Source of the DNA: Caballeronia grimmiae
GTDB lineage: Bacteria; Pseudomonadota; Gammaproteobacteria; Burkholderiales; Burkholderiaceae
NCBI RefSeq assembly: GCF_000698555.1
Contig: NZ_JFHE01000029.1
Span: 1-64,000, forward strand
Reading direction: 5' to 3'
DNA: 64,000 nt
The notes below the pieces were generated by a model. That model saw nothing but the letters and a program-made list of their open reading frames with translations. It was not told where the DNA came from and ran no database searches. Every line of letters starts with the position of its first letter. The first letter of the stretch is position 1. This document shows, one piece after another, positions 31,084-38,741 of this stretch. The position numbers and the translations under genes were made by a program.

Positions 31084-32106
31084 TCACATATCGCGCCGCC
31101 GCCGGAAGGCCCACCATCCGGCGAGGGCCGTGAAAGTCGCGACGACGAGCACGAGCAGCCAGAATCCGTGATGATTCTCCGCGAGCGGAATGCCGCCCAC
31201 GTTCATGCCGAAGAAGCCGGCGACGATGTTGATGGGCAGCGCGAGCACGGTCACGAGCGTCAGCGTGAACAGCGTGCGATTGCTCTGTTCGTCCATGCGC
31301 GTCGCGATCTCTTCCTGCAAGAGTTTGATGCGCTCGACGAGGCCCGCGAGATCGTTCAGCACCAGTGAGAACTCTTCGGTTGCGTCGCGCAAATCCTGAA
31401 TGTCCTGCGCGTGCAGCCAGCGCGGCGGCCGTGCGAGCAGGCGGAACACAGACCCCGGCTCGGGCGCGAGCAGCCGCTGCAGGCGCACGAGCACGCGCCG
31501 AAGCGCGCCGAGGTCGGAGCGCGTCTTCGATGAATGCGTCGAAAGAAAGCGGTCTTCAATGCCGTCCACGTCCGCGCTCGTGCGCCGCACTATCTGCACG
31601 AGAAGATCGGCCTGATCGCGCAGCAAATGGGCGAGCAGTTCCGCCGGCGAACGAAACACCTCGCCGCGCCGCACCGATTCGCGCAGCGAGTCGATGGAAC
31701 GCAGCGGCTTCATGCGCGCCGTGACGAGCAGCTTTTGATGCGTATAAACCCAGAGCGTCGCGATTTCCGACGGAGTCAGTTCGAAGTTGAACATGACGTC
31801 GTTGATGACCGCGAACAGCGCGCCTTCCTGATGCTCGATGCGCGTCGAGTGCGAGCCTTCGTGCAGCGTGTCGAAGAACGCGTCCGGCACGCCGAGGCGC
31901 GTGCGCATCCACCGTTCGCACGCGCTGTTCGCGAGATCGAAGTGCAGCCAGATGAACTCCTTCGCCGTATCGTCGCGGGCGAGCCATTCGCTGGCGGCCT
32001 CGGCGTCGATCGGTTCGCCCGGTTCATCGACAGGGAATCGAAAGCCGCAGACGAGGCCGGTGAAGTCGGAGCCGTAGGGCGGTCTTTGCAGGGTGGCAGC
32101 ATTCAT
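31084..32106 (-). CDS. CorA/ZntB-family divalent metal transporter
   Basis: A 340-residue inner-membrane channel. A large cytosolic alpha/beta and helical domain is followed by two C-terminal membrane helices. The first ends in GFFGMN, the GMN selectivity motif of CorA-type channels. The second is followed by the basic tail RRRRDM. The loop after GMN reads VGGIPLAENHHG, which is nearer to ZntB-type than to classical CorA (usually MPEL), so zinc transport is possible. The start is uncertain: 32106 gives MNAATLQRPPYGSDF, and a longer frame reaches 32235, neither with a clear ribosome-binding site. Confidence 0.85.
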   Translation of the reverse strand: MNAATLQRPPYGSDFTGLVCGFRFPVDEPGEPIDAEAASEWLARDDTAKEFIWLHFDLANSACERWMRTRLGVPDAFFDTLHEGSHSTRIEHQEGALFAVINDVMFNFELTPSEIATLWVYTHQKLLVTARMKPLRSIDSLRESVRRGEVFRSPAELLAHLLRDQADLLVQIVRRTSADVDGIEDRFLSTHSSKTRSDLGALRRVLVRLQRLLAPEPGSVFRLLARPPRWLHAQDIQDLRDATEEFSLVLNDLAGLVERIKLLQEEIATRMDEQSNRTLFTLTLVTVLALPINIVAGFFGMNVGGIPLAENHHGFWLLVLVVATFTALAGWWAFRRRRDM

Positions 32107-32317
32107 GCGGGCGTTCGTGCGTTCGATGTGCAATACGGGCGGCAGCCGGCTGGCGCGTTCAGGCGCTAGTGTGCCATTGCTCGCGCCCGAAACGGTCGAT
32201 ACATCGGTCGCCTGCCATGCAAGAATGACTGTCATATTGGCGGCGTATCATGGAACGATGCGAGACGGTCCGCCGATTCAGGCGCATACGCCGTCGGTCA
32301 ACTAGGGGAGAAGCGCG

Positions 32318-32665
32318 GTGGATGATCTGGACGATCTGGACGGCGTGACACAAACGACGGCAGCGGGACTGATACGCCTTTCATCGGTGCTCGCGGCGCT
32401 GGCGCGCGACGGCGCGGTGGACACGCGCTTCGGCGCGAAGCTGTTCAAGCGGCTCGACAAGGAAGCGCGGCGGGTCGCGCAACGCGGCGACGAAGCGTTC
32501 GACGGCGCCACGCGCGAGTCGCTTCTAGCGGCAATCGGCGAACTCGATCTGGCGCTGCGCCAGCGCGATGCAGCCTCGCTCGTCGAAGCCAACGCGCGGC
32601 TGCGCGAGCAGGAAGAGGACGCGCCGGCGAAGCGCCGCAAGAGCAAAAAGGAAAGCAACGCCTGA
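32318..32665 (+). CDS. helical hypothetical protein
   Basis: A 115-residue, highly charged protein predicted to be almost all helix: an acidic start (MDDLDDLDGV), a middle rich in Leu, Ala and Arg (LFKRLDKEARRVAQRGDEAF; LDLALRQRDAASLVEANARLREQE), and a basic KRRKSKKES tail. The start is GTG at 32318, chosen because AGGGGAGAA is spaced correctly before it. I do not recognise the family. It lies 63 bp ahead of a response-regulator gene in the same direction. Confidence 0.65.
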   Translation: MDDLDDLDGVTQTTAAGLIRLSSVLAALARDGAVDTRFGAKLFKRLDKEARRVAQRGDEAFDGATRESLLAAIGELDLALRQRDAASLVEANARLREQEEDAPAKRRKSKKESNA

Positions 32666-32728
32666 AAGGGAAATCGAAGTCAGGCGCAAAACGTGCTGTA
32701 TGGCGGACGATCCATTCATCGAATCGCC

Positions 32729-33160
32729 ATGTCCGTGAACTTGTATTCCCCTCATTGCGCCGTGTGGACGAACCGCAGCGTCGACGTCGAGGTCCAGAAC
32801 TGGCGCATCCTGGTTGTCGATGACAACGCTTCCAGCGCGGAAGCCCTCGCCGCGGCCCTGACCGCGGATGGTTTCGATACACGCGTCGCGCTTTCCGGCG
32901 TCGACGCGCTGCACGCCATCGACGGCTGGGTGCCGCACATCGTCGTCCTCGATATCAGCATGCCCGAGCACGACGGTTTCGCGACCGCGCGCGTGCTTCG
33001 GCGCATCGCCCGGACGCGCGACGCGGGCATCATCGCGTTTACTGCGCTCGGCGAGGAACTGGTGCGCCAGCAAGGCCTGAATGCTGGGTTTGACGCCTAC
33101 TGCCAGAAGGGCAACTCGCCCGCGACGCTGGTCAACCTCATGCAGCGCCTCGTTCACTGA
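32729..33160 (+). CDS. stand-alone response-regulator receiver protein
   Basis: A 143-residue protein that is essentially one CheY-like receiver domain: RILVVDDNASS carries the acidic pair, HIVVLDISMPEHDG the phosphorylatable Asp, FTALG the switch Thr and YCQKG the conserved Lys. There is no output domain. Which kinase phosphorylates it is unknown; the hybrid kinases in the window are separate transcription units. The start is uncertain (ATG 32729 or the upstream 32693), since no strong ribosome-binding site is visible. Confidence 0.82.
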   Translation: MSVNLYSPHCAVWTNRSVDVEVQNWRILVVDDNASSAEALAAALTADGFDTRVALSGVDALHAIDGWVPHIVVLDISMPEHDGFATARVLRRIARTRDAGIIAFTALGEELVRQQGLNAGFDAYCQKGNSPATLVNLMQRLVH

Positions 33161-33456
33161 ACACCCGGTTGCGCACCCCGTTGCGCAAAAACATTATTCT
33201 GTCCCCGCGTAACGGCGGGGCAGCAATGGCGCGTGCGTTCGTCCCCCGAGAGCCCTATGCCACACGGCAGAGCGCGTTTTCAGCACATTCGTGCGGCCAG
33301 CGATTGTTGGCTCACGGTGAAAAGTGTATTGAAAGATATCGGGATAAAAAAACGATAGTAGGGGTATACACTGCATTACATCGACGTAGCAGACAGTTTC
33401 TCGCCATCCGCTGCGGCGCTTTCTGACACGAACGTCTACCGTCTTTGGAGCACACC

Positions 33457-33732
33457 ATGAAACGCAATCTGATCGCTACCCTGCTTATCGCTGTTTCCGC
33501 CTCGATCGCCGCGCCCGCTTTTGCGAGCGGCTACGGTCCGGCTCCGTCCTACCGTCCGTCTGTCGGCGCACCGGCTTCGCAACAAGGCCCGAGCGCACAA
33601 GCCATCGCCGCTGAAGAAAACGCGCACGGCATCGACGCCAACGCGTTCGGCGGTTCCCGCGACTCGCTGGCTCAGTCGGGCAACCGCTCGCAAGGCACCA
33701 ACAGCACGAACTCGATCTACTTCGGTCACTGA
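33457..33732 (+). CDS. small exported protein, unknown function
   Basis: A 91-residue protein with a textbook signal peptide (MKRNLIATLLIAVSASIAAPAFA, cleavage at AFA-SG). The mature part is rich in Ser, Gly, Pro, Asn and Gln and has no cysteine. The ATG at 33457 has a TGGAG ribosome-binding site. The 296-bp gap upstream includes an AT-rich stretch (33320-33372) where the promoter probably lies, and a CCCCGC/GCGGGG hairpin at 33203-33220. No family is recognised; it is predicted to be periplasmic. Confidence 0.72.
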   Translation: MKRNLIATLLIAVSASIAAPAFASGYGPAPSYRPSVGAPASQQGPSAQAIAAEENAHGIDANAFGGSRDSLAQSGNRSQGTNSTNSIYFGH

Positions 33733-33744
33733 TCGAACCGGTCT

Positions 33745-33764
33745 GGCCGGATGATCCTCCGGCC
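33745..33764 (+). terminator. short GC-rich hairpin after the exported protein gene
   Basis: GGCCGGA pairs with TCCGGCC across a 6-nt loop, 13 bp after the stop codon. There is no U-tract. Confidence 0.35.
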
Positions 33765-33787
33765 CTGAAGACTGAAGCGACCCATTC

Positions 33788-33833
33788 GGCGCCCGTTGCA
33801 GCAGACTCAAAAGGTCTGTGCGCAACGGGCGCC
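33788..33833. terminator. long inverted repeat between convergent genes
   Basis: GGCGCCCGTTGC (33788-33799) pairs perfectly with GCAACGGGCGCC (33822-33833), and AGAC/GTCT can pair inside. It lies between the convergent exported-protein gene and cheV. No U-tract is present, so it acts as a hairpin block or mRNA-end stabiliser at best. Confidence 0.5.
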
Positions 33834-33841
33834 GATGCATT

Positions 33842-34801
33842 TCAGCCCGCGTCGACGAGCGCGCCGCGCATCACGCTGGCAAGCTCGGACGCCACGAATT
33901 TCGACACATACGCGTTCGCACCGACCTTGCGCACGTGCTGCTCGTTCGCCGACCCGGACAGCGACGAGTGAATCACCACCGGAATGCGCTGCAGGCCGGT
34001 ATCCGCCTTGATGCGCCGGGTCAGCGTGAAGCCGTCCATTTCCGGCATTTCCAGATCAGTCAGCACGAGCGCGATTTCGTCGGACACATCGGTGCCGTAC
34101 TTGCGCGCCTTGTCGAGCGCCGCTTCGAGCACTTCCCACGCCTCTTGCCCCGTTTTCGTCATCACGTACGGAACGCCCATCGCGGTCAGGCTCTGCTCGA
34201 TCAGCGCCCGCGCGACGCCGGAATCGTCCGCTGCGAGCACGCGCGCGCCGGGCTTCAACTGGAGACGGCCGGTGCTCGCCTCGGTGATATCCACGTCCTG
34301 CCCCGGCAACACATCACGCACGATGCGCTCGACATCCAGCACTTGCGCGAGCCGCGTCCCGTCGACATTGCCGTCCAGCCGCGCGAAGCTCGTCACCGTG
34401 CGTCCGCCCGAATGCGATTCCGCCGACAACACCTGATTCCACTCGAGCCGCACGATATCGTCGACTTCCTCGACCGCGAAACCCTGCGTCGTCCGCGCAA
34501 ACTCCGTGACGAGGAGAATCTTCGGCCCGTTCTTCGGACGGCATCCGGTGATGCGCGCCAGATCGATCACGGGGATGATCTGCCCGCGAATATCCGCGAC
34601 GCCCAGAATTTCCTCGCTCGATCCGGCGACGGCCGTGATCGACGGCATCGCCAGAATTTCGCGCACCTTGAATACATTGATGCCGTAAAGCTCCCGCTGC
34701 TCCGAGCCCGGCGCCTCGCCGAGCCTGAACAGGAGCAACTCGAACATGTTGCTGCCCGCGAGCCGCACGCGCTGCTCGATATCCTGCTGTGAATTGCTCA
34801 T
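33842..34801 (-). CDS. cheV: chemotaxis coupling protein CheV
   Basis: A 319-residue protein with an N-terminal CheW-like domain (about 15-165; FELLLFRLG, YGINVFKVREIL, GVADIRGQIIPVIDLARITG) and a C-terminal receiver (about 183-310; VLAADDSGVAR, LVLTDLEMPEMDGF with the phospho-Asp, VIHSSLSG). CheV links chemoreceptors to the CheA kinase and can be phosphorylated for adaptation. The ATG at 34801 is preceded by AGAGGACAAG. No other chemotaxis gene is nearby, but a sigma-28 promoter upstream ties it to the flagellar regulon. Confidence 0.93.
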   Translation of the reverse strand: MSNSQQDIEQRVRLAGSNMFELLLFRLGEAPGSEQRELYGINVFKVREILAMPSITAVAGSSEEILGVADIRGQIIPVIDLARITGCRPKNGPKILLVTEFARTTQGFAVEEVDDIVRLEWNQVLSAESHSGGRTVTSFARLDGNVDGTRLAQVLDVERIVRDVLPGQDVDITEASTGRLQLKPGARVLAADDSGVARALIEQSLTAMGVPYVMTKTGQEAWEVLEAALDKARKYGTDVSDEIALVLTDLEMPEMDGFTLTRRIKADTGLQRIPVVIHSSLSGSANEQHVRKVGANAYVSKFVASELASVMRGALVDAG

Positions 34802-34926
34802 CTTGTCCTCTTTGTGGGCGGGAACGGGCGCACGCGCGCCTCGTTCCGCCGCGTGCAACCAGTGGCGGTTCCGCGCGCAGGGCGCACGGCGTTCGCGGAT
34901 TGCTGCTTTTTCCGCGCGATGCCTGA

Positions 34927-34953
34927 TTAGCGGCATGGTTCGGCGAAACTGAA
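34927..34953 (-). promoter_or_regulatory. sigma-28 (FliA) promoter of cheV
   Basis: On the minus strand TTCAGTTT-N11-GCCGCTAA matches the flagellar promoter consensus TAAAGTTT-N11-GCCGATAA at 6 of 8 and 7 of 8 positions, with the exact 11-bp spacing. The transcript would begin near 34920, leaving a leader of about 120 nt before cheV. The rest of the 349-bp gap up to the CBS gene shows nothing further. Confidence 0.75.
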
Positions 34954-35150
34954 GTCGGGCAAAGCGCGTATGCCGCCGCCGGGCTTGATCTATACTTTTT
35001 CCCAAATGGTCGGGTTAATGCCGATGAAGGCATCGCGTCGGAAGCCTTACGCTCGACAGCAGGCGCAGCAACGCATCGCGGATACAACGAAGCGCGCGCT
35101 CACCGGCCATCGCCGGGCCGGCGAACACGCGAAGCCAACGGAGGCGGTCG

Positions 35151-35591
35151 ATGGCAACAGTCGCAGAAGTGCTCAACGCAAAACCGGACCAGACGGTCTA
35201 TACAGTCTCCGAGACGTCGCCGGTCTACGACGCGATCAAGCTCATGGCCGACAAGCACATCGGCGCGGTGCTCGTCACGCAGGGCGAGGAAATCGTCGGC
35301 ATCATGACCGAGCGCGACTACGCGCGCAAAGTCGTGCTGATGGACCGGTCATCGAAAGAAACGCCGGTGCGCGACATCATGACTTCGCACGTGCGTTACG
35401 TGCGCCCCGACCAGACCACGGACGACTGCATGGCGCTCATGACCGACAAGCGCATGCGCCATCTTCCGGTGATCGACAACGGCAAGCTCGTCGGCATGAT
35501 CTCCATCGGCGATCTGGTGAAGAACATCATCTCCGAACAGCAGTTCACCATTCAGCAACTCGAGTACTACATTCGCGGCGAACACACCTGA
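35151..35591 (+). CDS. tandem-CBS-domain protein
   Basis: A 146-residue protein made of two CBS motifs: VYDAIKLMADKHIGAVLVTQGEEIVGIMTERDYARKV and RPDQTTDDCMALMTDKRMRHLPVIDNGKLVGMISIGDLVKNI. Such pairs (Bateman modules) bind adenine nucleotides and sense energy state. The C-terminus has a short extension (EQQFTIQQLEYYIRGEHT). The ATG at 35151 has GGAGG upstream. Its partner protein is unknown. Confidence 0.9.
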   Translation: MATVAEVLNAKPDQTVYTVSETSPVYDAIKLMADKHIGAVLVTQGEEIVGIMTERDYARKVVLMDRSSKETPVRDIMTSHVRYVRPDQTTDDCMALMTDKRMRHLPVIDNGKLVGMISIGDLVKNIISEQQFTIQQLEYYIRGEHT

Positions 35592-35710
35592 GCATCGCAT
35601 CGAACGTTCGGCTTGCGCTGAAACTGTAAGCGTATCGTTATAATCGGCAGGGTTCGCCGGCCACCTCGCCGGCGCGCGCAAACACGCGACGACCGCAAGG
35701 AGCGCTGCCG

Positions 35711-36730
35711 ATGAACGTGCCCGCCGAATCCACCGACGCCGCCCCGATTGCTCAAAGCGAGCAACGCGCACGCGCGCTTTCGCCCGGCGCGCCGTTTTTC
35801 GTCGTGATGAACGCAGGCTCGGGCCGCAAACAGGTCGATGAAACCCGCGCCGTCCTCGAACGCGAGCTGGGCGGAGCCGGCCGCCGCTTCGACCTCTCCG
35901 TCGTCACCGATCCGCGCGAACTCGCCGCGACCGCGCGCAAAGCCGCCGAGCGCGCTCGCACGGACGACGGCGTGCTCGTCGGCGCGGGCGGCGATGGCAC
36001 GCTTTGCACGGTGGCCGAAGCCGCCCTCACGGCGGGCGTGCCGTTCGCCGTGCTGCCGCGCGGCACGTTCAATTACTTCAGCCGCGATCACGGCATTCCC
36101 GCCGATCTCGACGCATCGACGAAACTTCTGCTCGAAGCGCGCGCCTATCCGGTGCAGGTCGGCTATGTGAACGACCGCATGTTCATCGTCAACGCGAGTC
36201 TCGGCCTCTATCCGAAGCTGCTCGAAGATCGCGAGACGTACAAGCAACAGTTCGGGCGCAGCCGTCTGGTCGCGATGTGGTCGGCGCTCTTCACGCTGCT
36301 GCGGCGGCATCGGCATTTGCGCCTGCATATCGAGCATGAGGGACGCACGCGCGAAGTGCGTTCGTCGACCTTGTTCGTCGGCAATAACCGATTGCAGCTG
36401 GAGCAGATCGGCATGGCCGAGGCGAAGGCGGTGGAATATGGCTTGCTCGTCGCGATTGCGCCTCGGCCCGTTGGCCGGCTCGCGCATTTGATTCTCACGC
36501 TGCGCGGAGCGGCGGGCCGCCTGAGCGATTCGGACCACGTGATGAGCTTCACCTTCGACCGCATCACCGTGGCGCGGCCAACGCGGCCGAAGGACAAGCG
36601 CCGCCGCATCAAGATCGCGACCGATGGCGAAATCGCGTGGCTCGACCTGCCGCTCGAATTCCGCGTGTCCGAAAAGCCGCTGTTGCTCCTGAAGCCCGAA
36701 CCCGCCGTGGCGGAAGCCAATCGCTCATGA
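35711..36730 (+). CDS. diacylglycerol-kinase-family lipid kinase
   Basis: A 339-residue protein of the DAGK catalytic family (YegS/DgkB-like): FFVVMNAGSGRK near the N-terminus, GAGGDGTL (the GGDGT nucleotide motif, about 95-102) and LPRGTFNYFSRDHGIP. It would phosphorylate a lipid such as diacylglycerol. The ATG at 35711 has AAGGAG upstream. Its stop overlaps the phosphoesterase start (ATGA), so the two are translationally coupled. Confidence 0.9.
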   Translation: MNVPAESTDAAPIAQSEQRARALSPGAPFFVVMNAGSGRKQVDETRAVLERELGGAGRRFDLSVVTDPRELAATARKAAERARTDDGVLVGAGGDGTLCTVAEAALTAGVPFAVLPRGTFNYFSRDHGIPADLDASTKLLLEARAYPVQVGYVNDRMFIVNASLGLYPKLLEDRETYKQQFGRSRLVAMWSALFTLLRRHRHLRLHIEHEGRTREVRSSTLFVGNNRLQLEQIGMAEAKAVEYGLLVAIAPRPVGRLAHLILTLRGAAGRLSDSDHVMSFTFDRITVARPTRPKDKRRRIKIATDGEIAWLDLPLEFRVSEKPLLLLKPEPAVAEANRS

Positions 36731-37578
36731 CCTTGCTGCTGCAGATTTCCGATCCGCATTTCGGCACCGAGCAGCCTCGGGTGGTCGCGGCGCTGTCCCG
36801 CCTCATCGAGACGATGCCGCCCGATCTCGTGATCGTCTCCGGCGACATCACGCAACGCGCCCGCAAGCGCCAGTTCGCGGCGGCGCGCGCGTTCTTCGAT
36901 ACGCTCGGCGCGACGCCCGCGCTCGTCGTGCCCGGCAATCACGATATCCCGCTCTTCAACGTGTTCGCGCGATGCTTCCAGCCGTACGCGAATCATCAGC
37001 GCGCGTTCGGCGCGGAACTGGAGCCGTCGTTCGAATCGCGCGATGTGATGGTGCTGGGCGTCAACACGACGCGGCCGTATCGGCACAAGGACGGCGAAGT
37101 GTCGATGCAGCAGGTGAAGCGCGTCTCGGCGCGGCTCGAGTCGGCGACTGCGCGGCAGTTGCGGATCGTCGTGACGCATCAGCCGGTTGCCGTCACGCGC
37201 GCGCAGGACGAAGACAATCTGCTGCACGGACGCGAGCGCGCGGTGCCGCGCTGGGCGCGAGCGGGCGCGGATCTGATCGTCGGCGGGCATATTCACTTGC
37301 CGTATGTGCTGCCGCTCCACGATACGTTCGCCAATCTGCCGCGCCGGCTATGGGCGGTGCAGGCGGGCACGGCGCTGTCGTCGCGCACGCGGGGAAGCAT
37401 CGGCAATTCGGTGAACGTGATCCGCTATTGCGTCGATGCAAGCGATGCCGCCGGGCGGCGCGTCGTCGTCGAACGATGGGACTACGCCGACACCGGCGAC
37501 CGCTTCGAGCAGCGCGCGAAGCACGACCTGGCGCTCGATGGCGCGACGCAAGCGGCGGCGGTGACGTCCGCCGGATGA
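36727..37578 (+). CDS. calcineurin-like metallophosphoesterase
   Basis: A 283-residue protein with all five metallophosphoesterase motifs in order: SDPHFG (about 8-13), SGDITQRA, PGNHDIP, THQPV and GGHIHLPY. These bind a pair of divalent metals. The substrate is unknown; CpdA-like cyclic-nucleotide and phospholipid activities both occur in this family. Coupling by ATGA to the lipid-kinase gene suggests a shared lipid-phosphate role, which is inference. The ATG at 36727 gives the standard short N-terminus. Confidence 0.9.
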   Translation: MTLLLQISDPHFGTEQPRVVAALSRLIETMPPDLVIVSGDITQRARKRQFAAARAFFDTLGATPALVVPGNHDIPLFNVFARCFQPYANHQRAFGAELEPSFESRDVMVLGVNTTRPYRHKDGEVSMQQVKRVSARLESATARQLRIVVTHQPVAVTRAQDEDNLLHGRERAVPRWARAGADLIVGGHIHLPYVLPLHDTFANLPRRLWAVQAGTALSSRTRGSIGNSVNVIRYCVDASDAAGRRVVVERWDYADTGDRFEQRAKHDLALDGATQAAAVTSAG

Positions 37579-37651
37579 CCCGCCGCCCCGGGCACGCGCG
37601 CTGCGCACATGACAGAATGGACGCCGCCACGCCACCCGCCCCGGAGCCCCG

Positions 37652-38041
37652 ATGACCTTCGAACTGACCATGCTTGCGTGGACGCTCGTCCTCGCCCTGG
37701 TGCAAGTGCTGTTGCCCGCGTTCGTGCGCAACCGCGAGACGGGCATCCGCTACAACGCCGGCCCGCGCGATGGCCCCGCGCCGCCGCCCGGCAAGCTGAC
37801 CGGCCGCCTGATGCGCGCGCAGGCCAATCTCTTCGAAACGCTGCCCGTGTTCGCGATCGCCGTGCTGATCGTCCATGTAACCGGACGCGAGAACGCGCTC
37901 ACGCATTCCGGCGCGCTGACCTATTTCGGCGCGCGGCTCGTCTACGTGCCGCTGTATGCGGCGGGCGTGCCGTTCGTCCGGTCGCTGGTGTGGCTGATAT
38001 CCATCGTGGGCATCGTGCAGGTGCTCGTCCCGATCATCTGA
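37652..38041 (+). CDS. MAPEG-family membrane protein
   Basis: A 129-residue protein with four hydrophobic segments and the MAPEG signature region RLMRAQANLFETLPVFAIAVLI followed by YFGARLVYVPLYAAG. The eukaryotic members are glutathione transferases and eicosanoid enzymes; bacterial ones are mostly uncharacterised. It lies 17 bp ahead of the esterase gene on the same strand, so it is probably co-transcribed. The start at 37652 has a CCGGAG ribosome-binding site. Confidence 0.88.
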   Translation: MTFELTMLAWTLVLALVQVLLPAFVRNRETGIRYNAGPRDGPAPPPGKLTGRLMRAQANLFETLPVFAIAVLIVHVTGRENALTHSGALTYFGARLVYVPLYAAGVPFVRSLVWLISIVGIVQVLVPII

Positions 38042-38057
38042 GGCATACGGAGTCCGC

Positions 38058-38741
38058 ATGACCGATTCACCATCGACCGTCGAAATCGAAACCGCGCCGA
38101 ATCCCGAGTTCGCCGTGATCCTCATGCACGGCCTCGGCGCGGACGCCAACGACTTCGTGCCGCTCGTGCCCGAACTGCGCCTCGCCGATGCCCCCGCCGT
38201 GCGCTTCGTGTTTCCGAACGCGCCGGAAATTGCCGTGACCGCGAACAACGGCTACGTGATGCGCGCGTGGTACGACATTCTCTCCTTCGAGGGCATCGTG
38301 AGGCGCGTGGACGAGGCGGGCATCGATGCGTCGGTGAAAAGCGTGCGTGCGCTGATCGCGGAGCAGAACCGGCGCGGCATCGCCTCCGAGCGCATCTTTC
38401 TCGCGGGCTTCTCGCAGGGCGGCGCGATGACGTATCAGGCGGGGCTCACGCATCCGGAGCGGCTCGCAGGGTTGATCGTGCTGTCGGGCTACATCCCGTC
38501 GAAAGGCTTGATCGATGCGTCGGTCAGCGAGGCCAACCGCCATGCGCCGGTCTTTGCGGCCCACGGCGCATTCGACGACGTGCTCGACGTGCAGCTCGGC
38601 CAGGACGCCTGCGAGTTCGCACGCGAACTGGGTTGCACTGTCGACTGGCATACCTATCCGATGGCGCACACGGTCTGCATGGAAGAAGTCGAAGCGCTGC
38701 GCGAATGGTTCGGCGCGCGTCTCGCGGCTGCGAAAAGCTAG
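38058..38741 (+). CDS. carboxylesterase/phospholipase (alpha/beta hydrolase, YpfH/Est-like)
   Basis: A 227-residue serine hydrolase. LMHGLGADANDF forms the oxyanion region. GFSQGG places the nucleophile at Ser119, with an Asp at 173-174 (AFDDVLD) and His204 (MAHTV) completing the triad. The family (acyl-protein thioesterase/carboxylesterase) cleaves short-chain esters. There is no signal peptide. The stop overlaps by 4 bp the end of the convergent hybrid kinase gene. Confidence 0.92.
   Translation: MTDSPSTVEIETAPNPEFAVILMHGLGADANDFVPLVPELRLADAPAVRFVFPNAPEIAVTANNGYVMRAWYDILSFEGIVRRVDEAGIDASVKSVRALIAEQNRRGIASERIFLAGFSQGGAMTYQAGLTHPERLAGLIVLSGYIPSKGLIDASVSEANRHAPVFAAHGAFDDVLDVQLGQDACEFARELGCTVDWHTYPMAHTVCMEEVEALREWFGARLAAAKS

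Noticed and set aside
33329..33370. Sigma-70 promoter for the exported protein (TTGAAA, then GATAGT or TATACA)
   Set aside because: Spacing is 19 bp to GATAGT and too long to TATACA; the region is suggestively AT-rich but no pair fits well.
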